DNA of 64,000 bases from Blautia luti (GCF_033096465.1 NZ_AP028156.1:3366501-3430500); one strand, 5' to 3'. Numbered from the stretch's first letter, positions 25,681 through 33,935 are shown. The notes: a model not told the origin generated them from the sequence alone. Program-made: numbers and translations.

Positions 25681-26259
25681 TCATTTTCTCCAAAACATCC
25701 CCCCAGCCAGAACCAGCATCACGATTCCCACCATTACCAACGGCAGAAATCCGTCTATATACCCCTTCCAAGTTTCCAGCTCATAATAAATCATATAACA
25801 ATACAAACTCGCCACAACCACAACCAAGGTCAACACCACAAATGCAACAGAAACTCCAGCTGAAAACAATCCACTGGCATACAGCGTATCAACTGTGATT
25901 AGATTCAAAACCGCCCATCCGATAATCAGAAACAACTCCGTCGTCACCATACGATGAAAAATAATATTACTGATTACCAACAAAACAACATAACCAATCA
26001 CACCACCAGCCAGAATCCATCCACCAGGAATTCCTGCACGCACCTTCTCTGCCTGAAAAATGCCCTGCGCCATCCAGTTTACCGCCATAATCCCACAAGC
26101 CGCCGTCGCCACCAGCAAAATTCCCGACAGCCACAACGGAACATGTCTCTCCGGATAAAAAGCCACACCCCACCAAACCAGATAACACCCCGAACAGGCT
26201 GCAAGCATCAAAATCCCTTTAAATAACGTCTCCATAGGCGTTCCATAATTTGAAAACAT
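25681..26259 (-). CDS. Hypothetical six-helix membrane protein
   Basis: This 192-aa protein is almost entirely hydrophobic, with about six predicted transmembrane helices and a short polar middle (IFQAEKVRAG). I do not recognise the family. GAGGAG is 9 nt before the ATG. It ends 90 nt upstream of the AAA/PD-(D/E)XK gene on the same strand, so co-transcription is possible. Confidence 0.65.
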   Translation of the reverse strand: MFSNYGTPMETLFKGILMLAACSGCYLVWWGVAFYPERHVPLWLSGILLVATAACGIMAVNWMAQGIFQAEKVRAGIPGGWILAGGVIGYVVLLVISNIIFHRMVTTELFLIIGWAVLNLITVDTLYASGLFSAGVSVAFVVLTLVVVVASLYCYMIYYELETWKGYIDGFLPLVMVGIVMLVLAGGMFWRK

Positions 26260-26367
26260 CCTATCACTCCTCTAGAATACCTATAAATCATCTTATATAT
26301 TTATAATTGCAAGCCTTTTTCCTATAAAGACAACCACAGATTAACTCAAAACTAAAGTCTCAGTTTT

Positions 26368-27210
26368 TTATGCCTGCAACTTTGGTAAACTTATACTGCT
26401 AAATATCCACTTAACTGCAAGAATCAAAATTATAAGCACTACTATTGGGATAATACATGTTGTGACCATAAAAATTGCAAATGCTTCTATAAGATTATTA
26501 AGATAATTTTGAACTGCATCCAATGTTTGCGTTACTCCAGATGTAATTCCTTCTGCTAAATCTGTAACTTTTGAAACAAGTCCACTAACAAACCCCTCTT
26601 TTTTCTGACTTTCATTATCAGAATCAGATTCATCCATACTCTCCGCTGATTCTTTTACTTTTTCTACACTTTCATTAATTGATGTCGCATGTAAATTTTC
26701 AACTACTGTAGATATTTGTATACTTACAGGAGTAACTATACATAATACAAAACCAAACAAGAGCATTCTAACAATAAGATTGTAACAAAATGTTCTCCAA
26801 GTCTTTTTTCTTATCAATATTGCTGAAATTGCTACAAAACACAATATAGGAACGATACATTTAAAAGTAACATATCCACCGACAGTTAATAAAATTTTCT
26901 CCAAAAAAATTGCACCTAATACACTAAGAAAATATGTACTCAAATCTGCAATTTTTTCTGCAATAGGGGTCCCAACATCATCTGGTAAAACTGTTATTGC
27001 CGCTGATGTTGCAGTAGAAGTTGCAATTAAACCGGTTACTGTATTTCTTTTTTCATCTAAAGATTCAATCATAGATGCATATGTCTCAGGTGATGAAGTA
27101 ACCACCGAAATTTTATTAAATGATAATAATGCTACTAACAATAAAAGTACTATACCCATTATCTTCTTTGTCCACTTAGAATTACTTAATTTTTCAACAT
27201 CCCATTCCAT
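26368..27210 (-). CDS. Hypothetical membrane protein with acidic cytoplasmic or extracellular loop
   Basis: This 280-aa protein has hydrophobic segments near residues 18-36, 84-103, 112-135 and 145-165 and a long C-terminal helix (about 243-268). Between them lies a very acidic stretch (SAESMDESDSDNESQKK) followed by an amphipathic region. I cannot assign a family. The gene is clearly richer in A and T than its neighbours, as is the DUF3990 gene just upstream, suggesting joint acquisition. The 37-nt gap between the two suggests one transcript. Confidence 0.65.
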   Translation of the reverse strand: MEWDVEKLSNSKWTKKIMGIVLLLLVALLSFNKISVVTSSPETYASMIESLDEKRNTVTGLIATSTATSAAITVLPDDVGTPIAEKIADLSTYFLSVLGAIFLEKILLTVGGYVTFKCIVPILCFVAISAILIRKKTWRTFCYNLIVRMLLFGFVLCIVTPVSIQISTVVENLHATSINESVEKVKESAESMDESDSDNESQKKEGFVSGLVSKVTDLAEGITSGVTQTLDAVQNYLNNLIEAFAIFMVTTCIIPIVVLIILILAVKWIFSSISLPKLQA

Positions 27211-27247
27211 TATGTATCCCTTCTTTCGTGATTAATTATATTTTAAG

Positions 27248-27721
27248 TTAACTGTTATTTTTATTTCTATAAACCGTCTCACTTCCTGTGAACGTCAATG
27301 TATCCAATGCAGAAATCGTATGAAAACTAATCTGATATGTCGGATGATTATATTTAACAAGTTCCCAGAATGCCACTCTTGTTATTTTTCCATCCACAAA
27401 ATCCTGTACATAATTAAATATCGCATCATCAACCATAGGTCCTTCAACAATATCATAAGTATGCGCTTTTCCAACCCTGCAAGCTACAATAAAGTCAAGC
27501 CATTCGTCTGTTATTCTCTCAAACTTCAAATATTTCAATGCAGGATTTGGAATATAGTTATACTTGTTCACATATCCTTTTTTCTCATACCTGATTGCAC
27601 ACCTTTCTGCCTGCTCTTTATTCGCAGTACAATAAAATCCAAAATAAAAATCTCTATTATAAATAGACTTTCTTATACTCGGATACACAACAATTTCTTT
27701 ACTTCCATAAAATAAAACCAT
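27248..27721 (-). CDS. DUF3990-family (ADP-ribosyltransferase-like fold) protein
   Basis: This 157-aa protein matches DUF3990: N-terminal FYGSKEIV, FGFYCTANKEQAERCA, EWLDFIVACR, the YDIVEGPMVDD segment and a C-terminal QISFHT..AL..LTF element. The family is usually placed in the ART superfamily, where the first His/Tyr-Gly, an S/T and a Glu-like residue bind NAD. Here the H-G of relatives reads Y-G. Such proteins are often toxin-like partners of small proteins; no DUF3791 gene was seen next to it. A truncated second DUF3990 gene is at 51285. Low GC suggests recent transfer. Confidence 0.8.
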   Translation of the reverse strand: MVLFYGSKEIVVYPSIRKSIYNRDFYFGFYCTANKEQAERCAIRYEKKGYVNKYNYIPNPALKYLKFERITDEWLDFIVACRVGKAHTYDIVEGPMVDDAIFNYVQDFVDGKITRVAFWELVKYNHPTYQISFHTISALDTLTFTGSETVYRNKNNS

Positions 27722-27843
27722 TCCTTCTCCTTTCCCTGTTACTTATATGCACTTATAATTGTAAGTCTTTTCTCTAACAGAATCAACATCTTTGCATCCA
27801 GCATTACAGTCATTACTGTTCCCTCTTACACTTCCAATCCCCA

Positions 27844-27927
27844 GCGCGAAGCAACATCTCTCTGCAGGTGAATCTGGAGTTACTTAGCCCCCGGAACTGA
27901 ACCTGCAGAGAGATGCTGCTTCGCGCG
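27844..27927. repeat. 26-bp inverted repeat with 31-nt spacer
   Basis: The arms 27844-27869 (GCGCGAAGCA then ACATCTCTCTGCAGGT) and 27901-27926 are complementary with one mismatch. The element lies in the divergent gap between DUF3990 and the T-box promoter. No T tract follows, so it is not a typical terminator; a MITE or extragenic palindrome is more likely. The flanking 27.72-27.99 kb holds no gene. Confidence 0.8.
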
Positions 27928-27990
27928 TCCCCTCTTGCGCTGTGTACGCCCCACACCAACAAACTTCCCCCAAATACTTACAAAAACCTC

Positions 27991-28019
27991 TTGACTTTCA
28001 AAACAAACAGCGTTAAAAT
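27991..28019 (+). promoter_or_regulatory. Promoter of the T-box/TRAP operon
   Basis: TTGACT (27991-27996) and TAAAAT (28014-28019) are spaced 17 nt, placing transcription start near 28026, at the beginning of the T-box leader. Confidence 0.8.
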
Positions 28020-28025
28020 TGCTTT

Positions 28026-28345
28026 AGCTTTTTAAACAGCTAAACCTATAACGCATAAATTCAACGAAGGGAACCAGTAAAAACAGTCCCCCCTGTCCTC
28101 AGAGAACTGCAGTCCGGTGAAATGCAGTGACAGACCTGTTTCGAATATCATCCCCGAGAAGGAAAGCCGAACCCTTGAATACAGCCATCACAGATATTGC
28201 CGTATTCACAGTAAGCTTCCCCGGCCGCCCCCCGTTACAGGAGCCGCGTATATCGGTACGTTGCAGAATCGTACTTGTTTCAAAGGTGAAACAGGGTGGT
28301 TACGGAATATCATATGTCCGTCCCTGCGTGGGGCGGACTTTTTTT
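28026..28345 (+). promoter_or_regulatory. T-box riboswitch (best read as isoleucine) with terminator
   Basis: This is a full T-box leader. The lower Stem I strand (GAAGGGAACCAGTA, 28066-28079) and the specifier-loop strand (CGAATATCATCCC, 28142-28154) form the internal loop. The specifier is best read as AUC (28147-28149), followed by the usual A, with UAU as an alternative frame. The distal loop GGTGAAA is present. The antiterminator pairs CAGGG with CCCTG and ACGGA with TCCGT around the bulge TGGT (28297-28300). TGGT would pair with an ACCA-ending tRNA, as for tRNA-Ile. The competing terminator is GTCCG-t-CCC / GGG-g-CGGAC followed by seven T's. Uncharged tRNA should therefore switch on the TRAP genes downstream. 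Confidence 0.9.
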
Positions 28346-28390
28346 ATGTTATAGGAAATTACTCCATAATATTCCTATAACATAAAAAAG
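28339..28390 (+). repeat. 19-bp hairpin that includes the T-box terminator U-tract
   Basis: The T run and ATGTTATAGGAA (28339-28357) are complementary to 28372-28390. A second hairpin thus immediately follows, and shares bases with, the T-box terminator. Confidence 0.65.
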
Positions 28391-28398
28391 CCCTCTGG

Positions 28399-28477
28399 GC
28401 AGGATCGCACTGCGATGGAGAGGAATTATGTCGCTGAAGCGACCCATCGCAGGCGGAGAATCCTGCAAGCAGGATTC
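28399..28477 (+). repeat. Nested palindromic element in the TRAP leader
   Basis: Four nested stems are visible. GCAGGAT (28399) pairs with ATCCTGC (28460). CTGCGATGG (28410) pairs with CCATCGCAG (28444). GTCGC (28430) pairs with GCGAC around TGAA. An alternative hairpin, GAATCCTGC-AA-GCAGGATTC (28458-28477), is followed by TTTCTT. The remaining leader up to 28695 shows a palindrome-like ATGTAACTAATTACAT near 28597 but no further gene. Confidence 0.6.
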
Positions 28478-28695
28478 TTTCTTGTGTCAAAAATGCCCTT
28501 ACACACGAGACATACTTTCTTTTCCAGGCTGTCGATCTGAAACCGAAACACTACTTCTGTTTTTCGCAGACAACAGAATTCACCACAGATGAAAAATGTA
28601 ACTAATTACATATTATAACCATTACATTCCATCTGCCTTGAATCTGCTCCAAATTCCGAAAAACAGCAGCAAATTTTTTGAGAGGAGTAGAGAGC

Positions 28696-29250
28696 ATGAA
28701 AATCTACAAAAAAATCATGAACGCACTGGCTGCAGTAGAAAAGATCGTCCTTGTGATCTCCACACTGCTGATCCTGGTGCTGACTGTGGGAAACGTATTT
28801 TCCCGTAAAGTCATCCACCGTTCCTGGTCCTTCACAGAAGAACTTGTAGTAGCGGTATTCGTACTCATCACCCTGCTGGCAGCCGCACTGGCCTGCCGCG
28901 AAGGAGAACTGGTCAGCCTGACACTGGTCACAGACCGCCTTCCAAAGAAACTGAAGAAACCATCCGTAATTCTGATCACAGTCCTGAGCATCATCTTCAG
29001 CGTCATCCTTTTCAAATACGGAATGGACAAGGTAATCACTCAGCTTCAGAATGGAAAAAGAACCTTCGTATTAAACTGGCCTGAATGGATCTTCTGGTCC
29101 TTCGTACCCATCGGTGCAGGATGCATGATCCTTCACTTCATTGAATTCTGTCTGGACTTCTGCTGCAAAACCGACAGTGCCAAAAATACCGACAACAGCA
29201 CAAAAAGTAACATGAACACAATCACAACAGACAAAAAGGAGGGCAAATAA
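28696..29250 (+). CDS. dctQ: TRAP transporter small permease (DctQ)
   Basis: This 184-aa protein with four transmembrane helices is the DctQ subunit of a tripartite ATP-independent periplasmic-type transporter. The family patterns VFSRKVIHRSWSFTEE and ACREGELVSLTLV are visible. The ATG at 28696 is 8 nt after AGGAG; an upstream TTG in frame is unlikely. The stop codon abuts the ATG of the next gene. Together with the fused DctM-DctP-DctP protein it should form a Na+-driven carboxylate importer controlled by the T-box leader. The C-terminal tail is polar and Thr/Asn/Lys rich. Confidence 0.92.
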   Translation: MKIYKKIMNALAAVEKIVLVISTLLILVLTVGNVFSRKVIHRSWSFTEELVVAVFVLITLLAAALACREGELVSLTLVTDRLPKKLKKPSVILITVLSIIFSVILFKYGMDKVITQLQNGKRTFVLNWPEWIFWSFVPIGAGCMILHFIEFCLDFCCKTDSAKNTDNSTKSNMNTITTDKKEGK

Positions 29251-32200
29251 ATGATCAGTGCAATCTTATTTATCTCCTTCTTCATATTCCTGATCCTGGG
29301 TGTACCCATCGGAATCTGCCTCGGACTTTCCTCCGTATGCGCAATCCTCTACTCCGGTACATCCCTGACGATCGTAGCAACCAACATGTACTCAGGAATC
29401 AGTAAATTCCTGCTCCTGGCAATCCCATTCTTCGTACTGTCAGGAAACATCATGGCAAAAGCCGGTATCTCCAAGCGACTGATCAAATTCGTTGATACCT
29501 GCGTAGGCCACAAAAAAGGCGGTATCGCCATCGTATGTGTTATCGTAGCCTGCTTCTTCGGCGCGATCTCCGGTTCCGGCCCTGCAACTGTTGCAGCCCT
29601 TGGCGCCGTACTGATCCCTGCAATGGTAGAACAGGGCGGTTTCTCCGCACCATTCTCCACAGCACTGATGGCAACCTCAAGCTCCATTGCCATTGTCATC
29701 CCGCCAAGTATCGCCTTCGTTGTATATGCCTCCATCACAGGCACATCCATCGCAGACATGTTCATGGCAGGTATCGTACCAGGTCTTCTAATGGGCGTGG
29801 CACTGATAATCGTAGTAATGCTGGAAGCAAAGAAACACAATATCAAACCATCCAGGGAAAAAGCCTCCGGCAAAGAACGCTGGGACGCTTTCAAAGATGC
29901 TTTCTGGGGATTCCTGATGCCGGTCATCATTCTGGGCGGTATCTACGGCGGTATCTTCACACCAACAGAAGCAGCAGCCGTATCCGTTGTATACGGTCTC
30001 TTCGTAGGTATGGTCATCTACCGCGAAGTTTCCATCCGCGATATGTTTGACATCCTGGTAGACTCAGCAAAGACAACCGGCGGTATCATGCTCATCGTAG
30101 CAAGTGCCTCTCTGTTCTCCTTTGTATGTACCAAATTCGGTATTGCAGATGCAGCCTCCAATTTACTTGGAAGCATCGCACATAACCAGTTTACCTTCCT
30201 GCTGATCGTAAATATCATCTTCCTGATCGCAGGATGCTTCATCGATGCAAACTCCGCTATGTACATCTTCATCCCGATTATGCTTCCTGTATGTAAGGCT
30301 CTTGGATACGATATAGTAGCATTCGGTGTTATGGCAACTGTAAACCTTGCAATCGGACAGGTAACTCCTCCTGTAGGTGTAAACCTTTTCGTAGCAATCA
30401 GCATCAAGATCAAAAAAGGTCTGGAAGTTACTCTGCAGGAGATCTCAAGGGCAGTTGTGCCAATGATCGCAGCCTGCGTTGCAGTTCTTCTGATCGTTAC
30501 ATACATCCCGATCACTTCCACTTTCCTTCCGAAAGTTCTTGCAAAAGAAGGCTCCTACACAGGTGTTCAGTCCTCCGCTTCCTCTGACACAGCTTCCAAG
30601 GAGGCAGGAGACGGCAATAACTCCTTCGACACAATCGCAGATTACAGTGACCTTGACTGGCCGGAAATGACCTGGAACTTCGCATGCTCCACTACTGAGA
30701 CAAGTACCTGGGCAGACGGTGGACGTAAGTTCGGCGAACTGATGGAAAAAGCTACAGGTGGCAAAGTCAAAGTTAACATTTACGCAGCTGACCAGCTGAC
30801 AAACGGCAACCAGTCCGAAGGCATTCAGGCTCTGATGAATGGTGATCCGGTTCAGATCTCCATGCACTCCAACCTGATCTACTCCGCATTTGACCCACGT
30901 TTCAACGTTGTTTCTCTTCCATTCGTCTATGATTCTTACGATGATGCAGATGCGAAATTCGACGGCGAAGCTGGTGAAAAGCTGAAAGAAATCCTCAGTG
31001 AGTACGGACTCCACTGCATGGGTATCGCAGAAAACGGTTTCCGCGAAATCACAAACAGCAAACATGAGATCAAGTCTGTAGACGATCTGAAAAACCTGAA
31101 GGTTCGTGTAGCAGGCTCCAACCTTCTGATGGAATGCTACAAGAGATGGGGTGCTGATGCCACTAACATGAACTGGTCCGAAACCTACACAGCACTTCAG
31201 CAGAACACGGTAGAAGGTCAGGAGAATCCACTTCCGGCTATCGATGCTGCAAGTGTTCAGGAGGTTCAGCCTTACTGCTCTATGTGGGATGCAATTTATG
31301 ACTGTCTGTTCTTCTGTATCAACGAAGACATCTACAACAGTCTCACACCTGAACAGCAGGCAGTTGTTGACGAAGCAGGACAGAAAGCAGTTGAATATGA
31401 ACGTTACATCAACCGTTCCGGAGATGACGAGATCAAAGAACGCTGGGCAAGCCAGAACGGTGTAACAATCACAGAAAAAGAAGACATGGACATCGACTCC
31501 TTCAAAGAAGCAGTTGACGGTATCGATGACTGGTTTGTAAACGAACTGAAGAGCCAGGGCTACGACGATGCTCAGGATCTGGTTGACCTTTTCACAAAGG
31601 ATTCCTTCAACACAGTGGAAGATTACAGTGATCTGGACTGGCCGGAAACAACCTGGAACTTCGCATGCTCCACTACTGAGACAAGTACCTGGGCGGACGG
31701 CGGACGTAAATTCGGTGAACTGATGGAAAAAGCCACAGGCGGCAAAGTCAAAGTCAACATTTATGCTGCTGATCAGCTGACAAACGGTAACCAGTCCGAA
31801 GGTATTCAGGCTCTGATGAATGGCGATCCGGTTCAGATCTCCATGCATTCCAACCTGATCTATTCCGCATTTGACCCACGTTTCAACGTCGTATCTCTTC
31901 CGTTTGTCTATGATTCTTATGATGATGCAGATGCGAAATTCGACGGCGAAGCAGGTGAGAAGCTGAAGGAAATCCTTAGCGAATACGGACTCCACTGCAT
32001 GGGTATTGCAGAGAACGGTTTCCGTGAACTGACTAACAGCAAACGCGAGATCAAATCTGTAGACGATATGAAGAACCTGAAGGTTCGTGTAGCAGGCTCC
32101 AACCTTCTGATGGAATGCTACAAGAGATGGGGCGCTGATGCCACTAACATGAACTGGTCAGAGACTTACACAGCACTTCAGCAGAACACTGTTGAAGGTG

Positions 32201-32583
32201 AGGAAAATCCACTTCCTGCTATTGACGCAGCAAGCGTTCAGGAGGTTCAGCCTTACTGCTCTATGTGGGATGCAATTTATGACTGTCTGTTCTTCTGCAT
32301 CAATCAGGATATCTACGACGGCCTCACACCTGAACAGCAGGCAGTTGTTGATGAATGTGGCCAGAAGGCAGTTGAGTATGAACGTTACATCAACCGTTCC
32401 AGCGACAATGAGATCAAAGAACGCTGGGAATCCAAAAACGGCGTAACCTTCACAGAGAAAGCTGATATGGATATCGATTCCTTCAAGAAGGCTGTAGACG
32501 GTGTAGACGAATGGTTCGTAAACGAGCTGAAGAGCCAGGGCTACGAAGACGGCCAGGATCTGGTTGATCTGTTTACCAAATAA
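29251..32583 (+). CDS. TRAP DctM permease fused to two tandem DctP binding domains
   Basis: This single 1110-aa frame has three parts. Residues about 1-425 are a DctM large permease with about 11-12 helices (FGAISGSGPATVAA, IPPSIAFVVYA, FTPTEAAAVSVVYG, VGVNLFVA). A linker of about 38 residues, rich in Ser, Asp and Gly, follows the last helix. Then come two DctP solute-binding domains, residues about 464-790 and 791-1110. They differ at only about 20 of 320 positions and are also near-identical in DNA (30640-31620 and 31621-32580). Each has the family Arg in NLKVRVAGSN and the TVEG-x-ENP motif. No internal start or signal peptide precedes either domain, and no separate dctP exists nearby, so the receptors are tethered to the permease. 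GGAGG precedes the ATG. The substrate is unknown; the Ile-type T-box suggests a branched-chain 2-oxo acid or amino acid. Confidence 0.93.
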   Translation: MISAILFISFFIFLILGVPIGICLGLSSVCAILYSGTSLTIVATNMYSGISKFLLLAIPFFVLSGNIMAKAGISKRLIKFVDTCVGHKKGGIAIVCVIVACFFGAISGSGPATVAALGAVLIPAMVEQGGFSAPFSTALMATSSSIAIVIPPSIAFVVYASITGTSIADMFMAGIVPGLLMGVALIIVVMLEAKKHNIKPSREKASGKERWDAFKDAFWGFLMPVIILGGIYGGIFTPTEAAAVSVVYGLFVGMVIYREVSIRDMFDILVDSAKTTGGIMLIVASASLFSFVCTKFGIADAASNLLGSIAHNQFTFLLIVNIIFLIAGCFIDANSAMYIFIPIMLPVCKALGYDIVAFGVMATVNLAIGQVTPPVGVNLFVAISIKIKKGLEVTLQEISRAVVPMIAACVAVLLIVTYIPITSTFLPKVLAKEGSYTGVQSSASSDTASKEAGDGNNSFDTIADYSDLDWPEMTWNFACSTTETSTWADGGRKFGELMEKATGGKVKVNIYAADQLTNGNQSEGIQALMNGDPVQISMHSNLIYSAFDPRFNVVSLPFVYDSYDDADAKFDGEAGEKLKEILSEYGLHCMGIAENGFREITNSKHEIKSVDDLKNLKVRVAGSNLLMECYKRWGADATNMNWSETYTALQQNTVEGQENPLPAIDAASVQEVQPYCSMWDAIYDCLFFCINEDIYNSLTPEQQAVVDEAGQKAVEYERYINRSGDDEIKERWASQNGVTITEKEDMDIDSFKEAVDGIDDWFVNELKSQGYDDAQDLVDLFTKDSFNTVEDYSDLDWPETTWNFACSTTETSTWADGGRKFGELMEKATGGKVKVNIYAADQLTNGNQSEGIQALMNGDPVQISMHSNLIYSAFDPRFNVVSLPFVYDSYDDADAKFDGEAGEKLKEILSEYGLHCMGIAENGFRELTNSKREIKSVDDMKNLKVRVAGSNLLMECYKRWGADATNMNWSETYTALQQNTVEGEENPLPAIDAASVQEVQPYCSMWDAIYDCLFFCINQDIYDGLTPEQQAVVDECGQKAVEYERYINRSSDNEIKERWESKNGVTFTEKADMDIDSFKKAVDGVDEWFVNELKSQGYEDGQDLVDLFTK

Positions 32584-32619
32584 TTCAAACGGTTACAAAA
32601 CTCCATAAAAATAAATAAA

Positions 32620-32663
32620 CAGGGTATGAAGTTTCATCAGATTACGATGAGCTTCATACCCTG
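32620..32663 (+). terminator. TRAP operon terminator
   Basis: CAGGGTATGAAG (32620-32631) pairs perfectly with CTTCATACCCTG (32652-32663), followed by TTTGTTCT. Confidence 0.9.
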
Positions 32664-32716
32664 TTTGTTCTGCCCTCCAGTTTCACGAAGGGAGGGTGAT
32701 GCCAGATGAATACAAT

Positions 32717-32745
32717 GGGCACCTGATTTTTCAAGTGCCCTTTTT
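32717..32745 (+). terminator. Second terminator downstream
   Basis: GGGCAC (32717-32722) pairs with GTGCCC (32735-32740), followed by five T's. A 16-codon ORF with a possible GGGAGG site (ATG at 32700) overlaps it; I do not claim it as a gene. Confidence 0.65.
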
Positions 32746-32755
32746 ATAAAGTAAA

Positions 32756-32790
32756 GCGGACATTCGCAATCCGCTTCGCTACTTGCTCAT
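32756..32790 (-). repeat. Dispersed 3'-end repeat, family 1, copy d
   Basis: On the minus strand this reads ATGAGCAAGTAGCGAAGCGG then ATTGCGAATGTCCGC, with GCGGA/TCCGC forming a hairpin. It lies just after the CobW-family gene stop. Confidence 0.65.
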
Positions 32791-32823
32791 GAGCGCAGTC
32801 ACTTCGCGACCTGCGTTCAAATC

Positions 32824-33843
32824 TCAAATCTTCAGGTAAGACTTGATTTTCTCCTCCTGCAGCTCTTCCCCGATCACGATCAGAACCTCCTGCCCCACAT
32901 GAAGCGGACGGATTGTGATTTCATTCTTCGTAGCATTTAATTCAATCCACTGCTCTCCATCACTCTCTGTCCGGGCAGAATGTCCAGAGCAGTCTTCGCT
33001 ATCACTGTCTATTTTCATAAATCCCTTCATCCGAAACACTCGCCCGCATTCAGGATCAGACAAAACATGCTCAGCGGCTTCCCGCAGCTCCTTCTCAGTC
33101 ATCTTCACATTCATAAAGTACAGAGAAGTAAAGGCATCCTCTGCCTCGAACTCCGGTTTCCTGTAGCTTGCCATCTCATATCCACAGGATGCGATCAGAT
33201 CAAAGTCCTCTTTCGACATCTCATCCCAGTTTTTGTGGATAACATTGTTGGTAACACCAGCTTCACCACTGCCATCAAAATCTTTTCCAAATCTCCTGCT
33301 ACAATGCACCTTTTCCAAGGCACAATTCACATGCTCAATCGTCTCCTGGATTTCCTCCGGCGTTGCCTCCTGGCTCTTGCTCATCACAATACATCCGGCA
33401 TCCGCCACTTCCGAAGCCAGGATAAACTCCGCCTCATCCGACAAATCACTTTCCAGCTTCGAATCCACGATCGCGATCACATTCCCGATCTGATACCAGC
33501 GGTTCAGCGGCTCTTCATGAAGAATGTCAAAGAACTCATCCACATCAAAAATCCCTGATGGCTCCACGATCACACGATCATAGCCACACATTCCCATAGC
33601 GATCAGCTTTGTCTTAAATCTCCTCCTGTGGCAGTCCTTATCACATCCCCCGGAGATCATCTCCAATTCACAATTATCCCCCATCAGATCCTGAAGCAGC
33701 ATCATATCCACATTCACAGCCCCATAATCATTCTCCAGAATCCCGATATTCTTTCCTGTATCCATCAAATACTGCGCATACTTCCTGATAAATGTCGTCT
33801 TCCCTGAACCAAGGAAACCGGTGATCAAATCTATTTTTACCAT
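32824..33843 (-). CDS. CobW/P47K-family GTPase
   Basis: This 339-aa G3E-type GTPase has Walker A GFLGSGKTTF at residues 8-17, switch-like ILENDYGAVNVD, Walker B IVEPSGI and a C-terminal CobW_C-like domain. In metallochaperone relatives the metal site is CxCC after a GG pair. Here the equivalent segment is SGGCDKDC, with a basic tail (HRRRF), so metal preference may differ. AAAGGAG precedes the ATG. It is monocistronic, and metal insertion or distribution is the family role. The target protein is unknown and the neighbours give no clue. Confidence 0.87.
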   Translation of the reverse strand: MVKIDLITGFLGSGKTTFIRKYAQYLMDTGKNIGILENDYGAVNVDMMLLQDLMGDNCELEMISGGCDKDCHRRRFKTKLIAMGMCGYDRVIVEPSGIFDVDEFFDILHEEPLNRWYQIGNVIAIVDSKLESDLSDEAEFILASEVADAGCIVMSKSQEATPEEIQETIEHVNCALEKVHCSRRFGKDFDGSGEAGVTNNVIHKNWDEMSKEDFDLIASCGYEMASYRKPEFEAEDAFTSLYFMNVKMTEKELREAAEHVLSDPECGRVFRMKGFMKIDSDSEDCSGHSARTESDGEQWIELNATKNEITIRPLHVGQEVLIVIGEELQEEKIKSYLKI

Positions 33844-33935
33844 TTCATGTCTCTCCTTTGCTGTTGGAAATTATATATACACAACCATCTGCATTCGCCT
33901 AAAATCTTTTTTCAAATCATAACATCATAACGAAA

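Noticed and set aside
27844..27927. Considered as a terminator for one of the flanking genes
   Set aside because: Both flanking genes are transcribed away from it and no T tract follows.
28117..28380. Frames within the T-box leader
   Set aside because: The sequence is fully accounted for by the T-box RNA structure.
30445..31995. A 516-codon minus-strand frame inside the fused TRAP gene
   Set aside because: It mirrors the duplicated DctP coding sequence and shows a repeat only because of that duplication; Cys/Phe-rich shadow.
32700..32750. A 16-codon ORF after the TRAP terminator with a possible GGGAGG site
   Set aside because: It is mostly the second terminator hairpin; too short to support as a gene.
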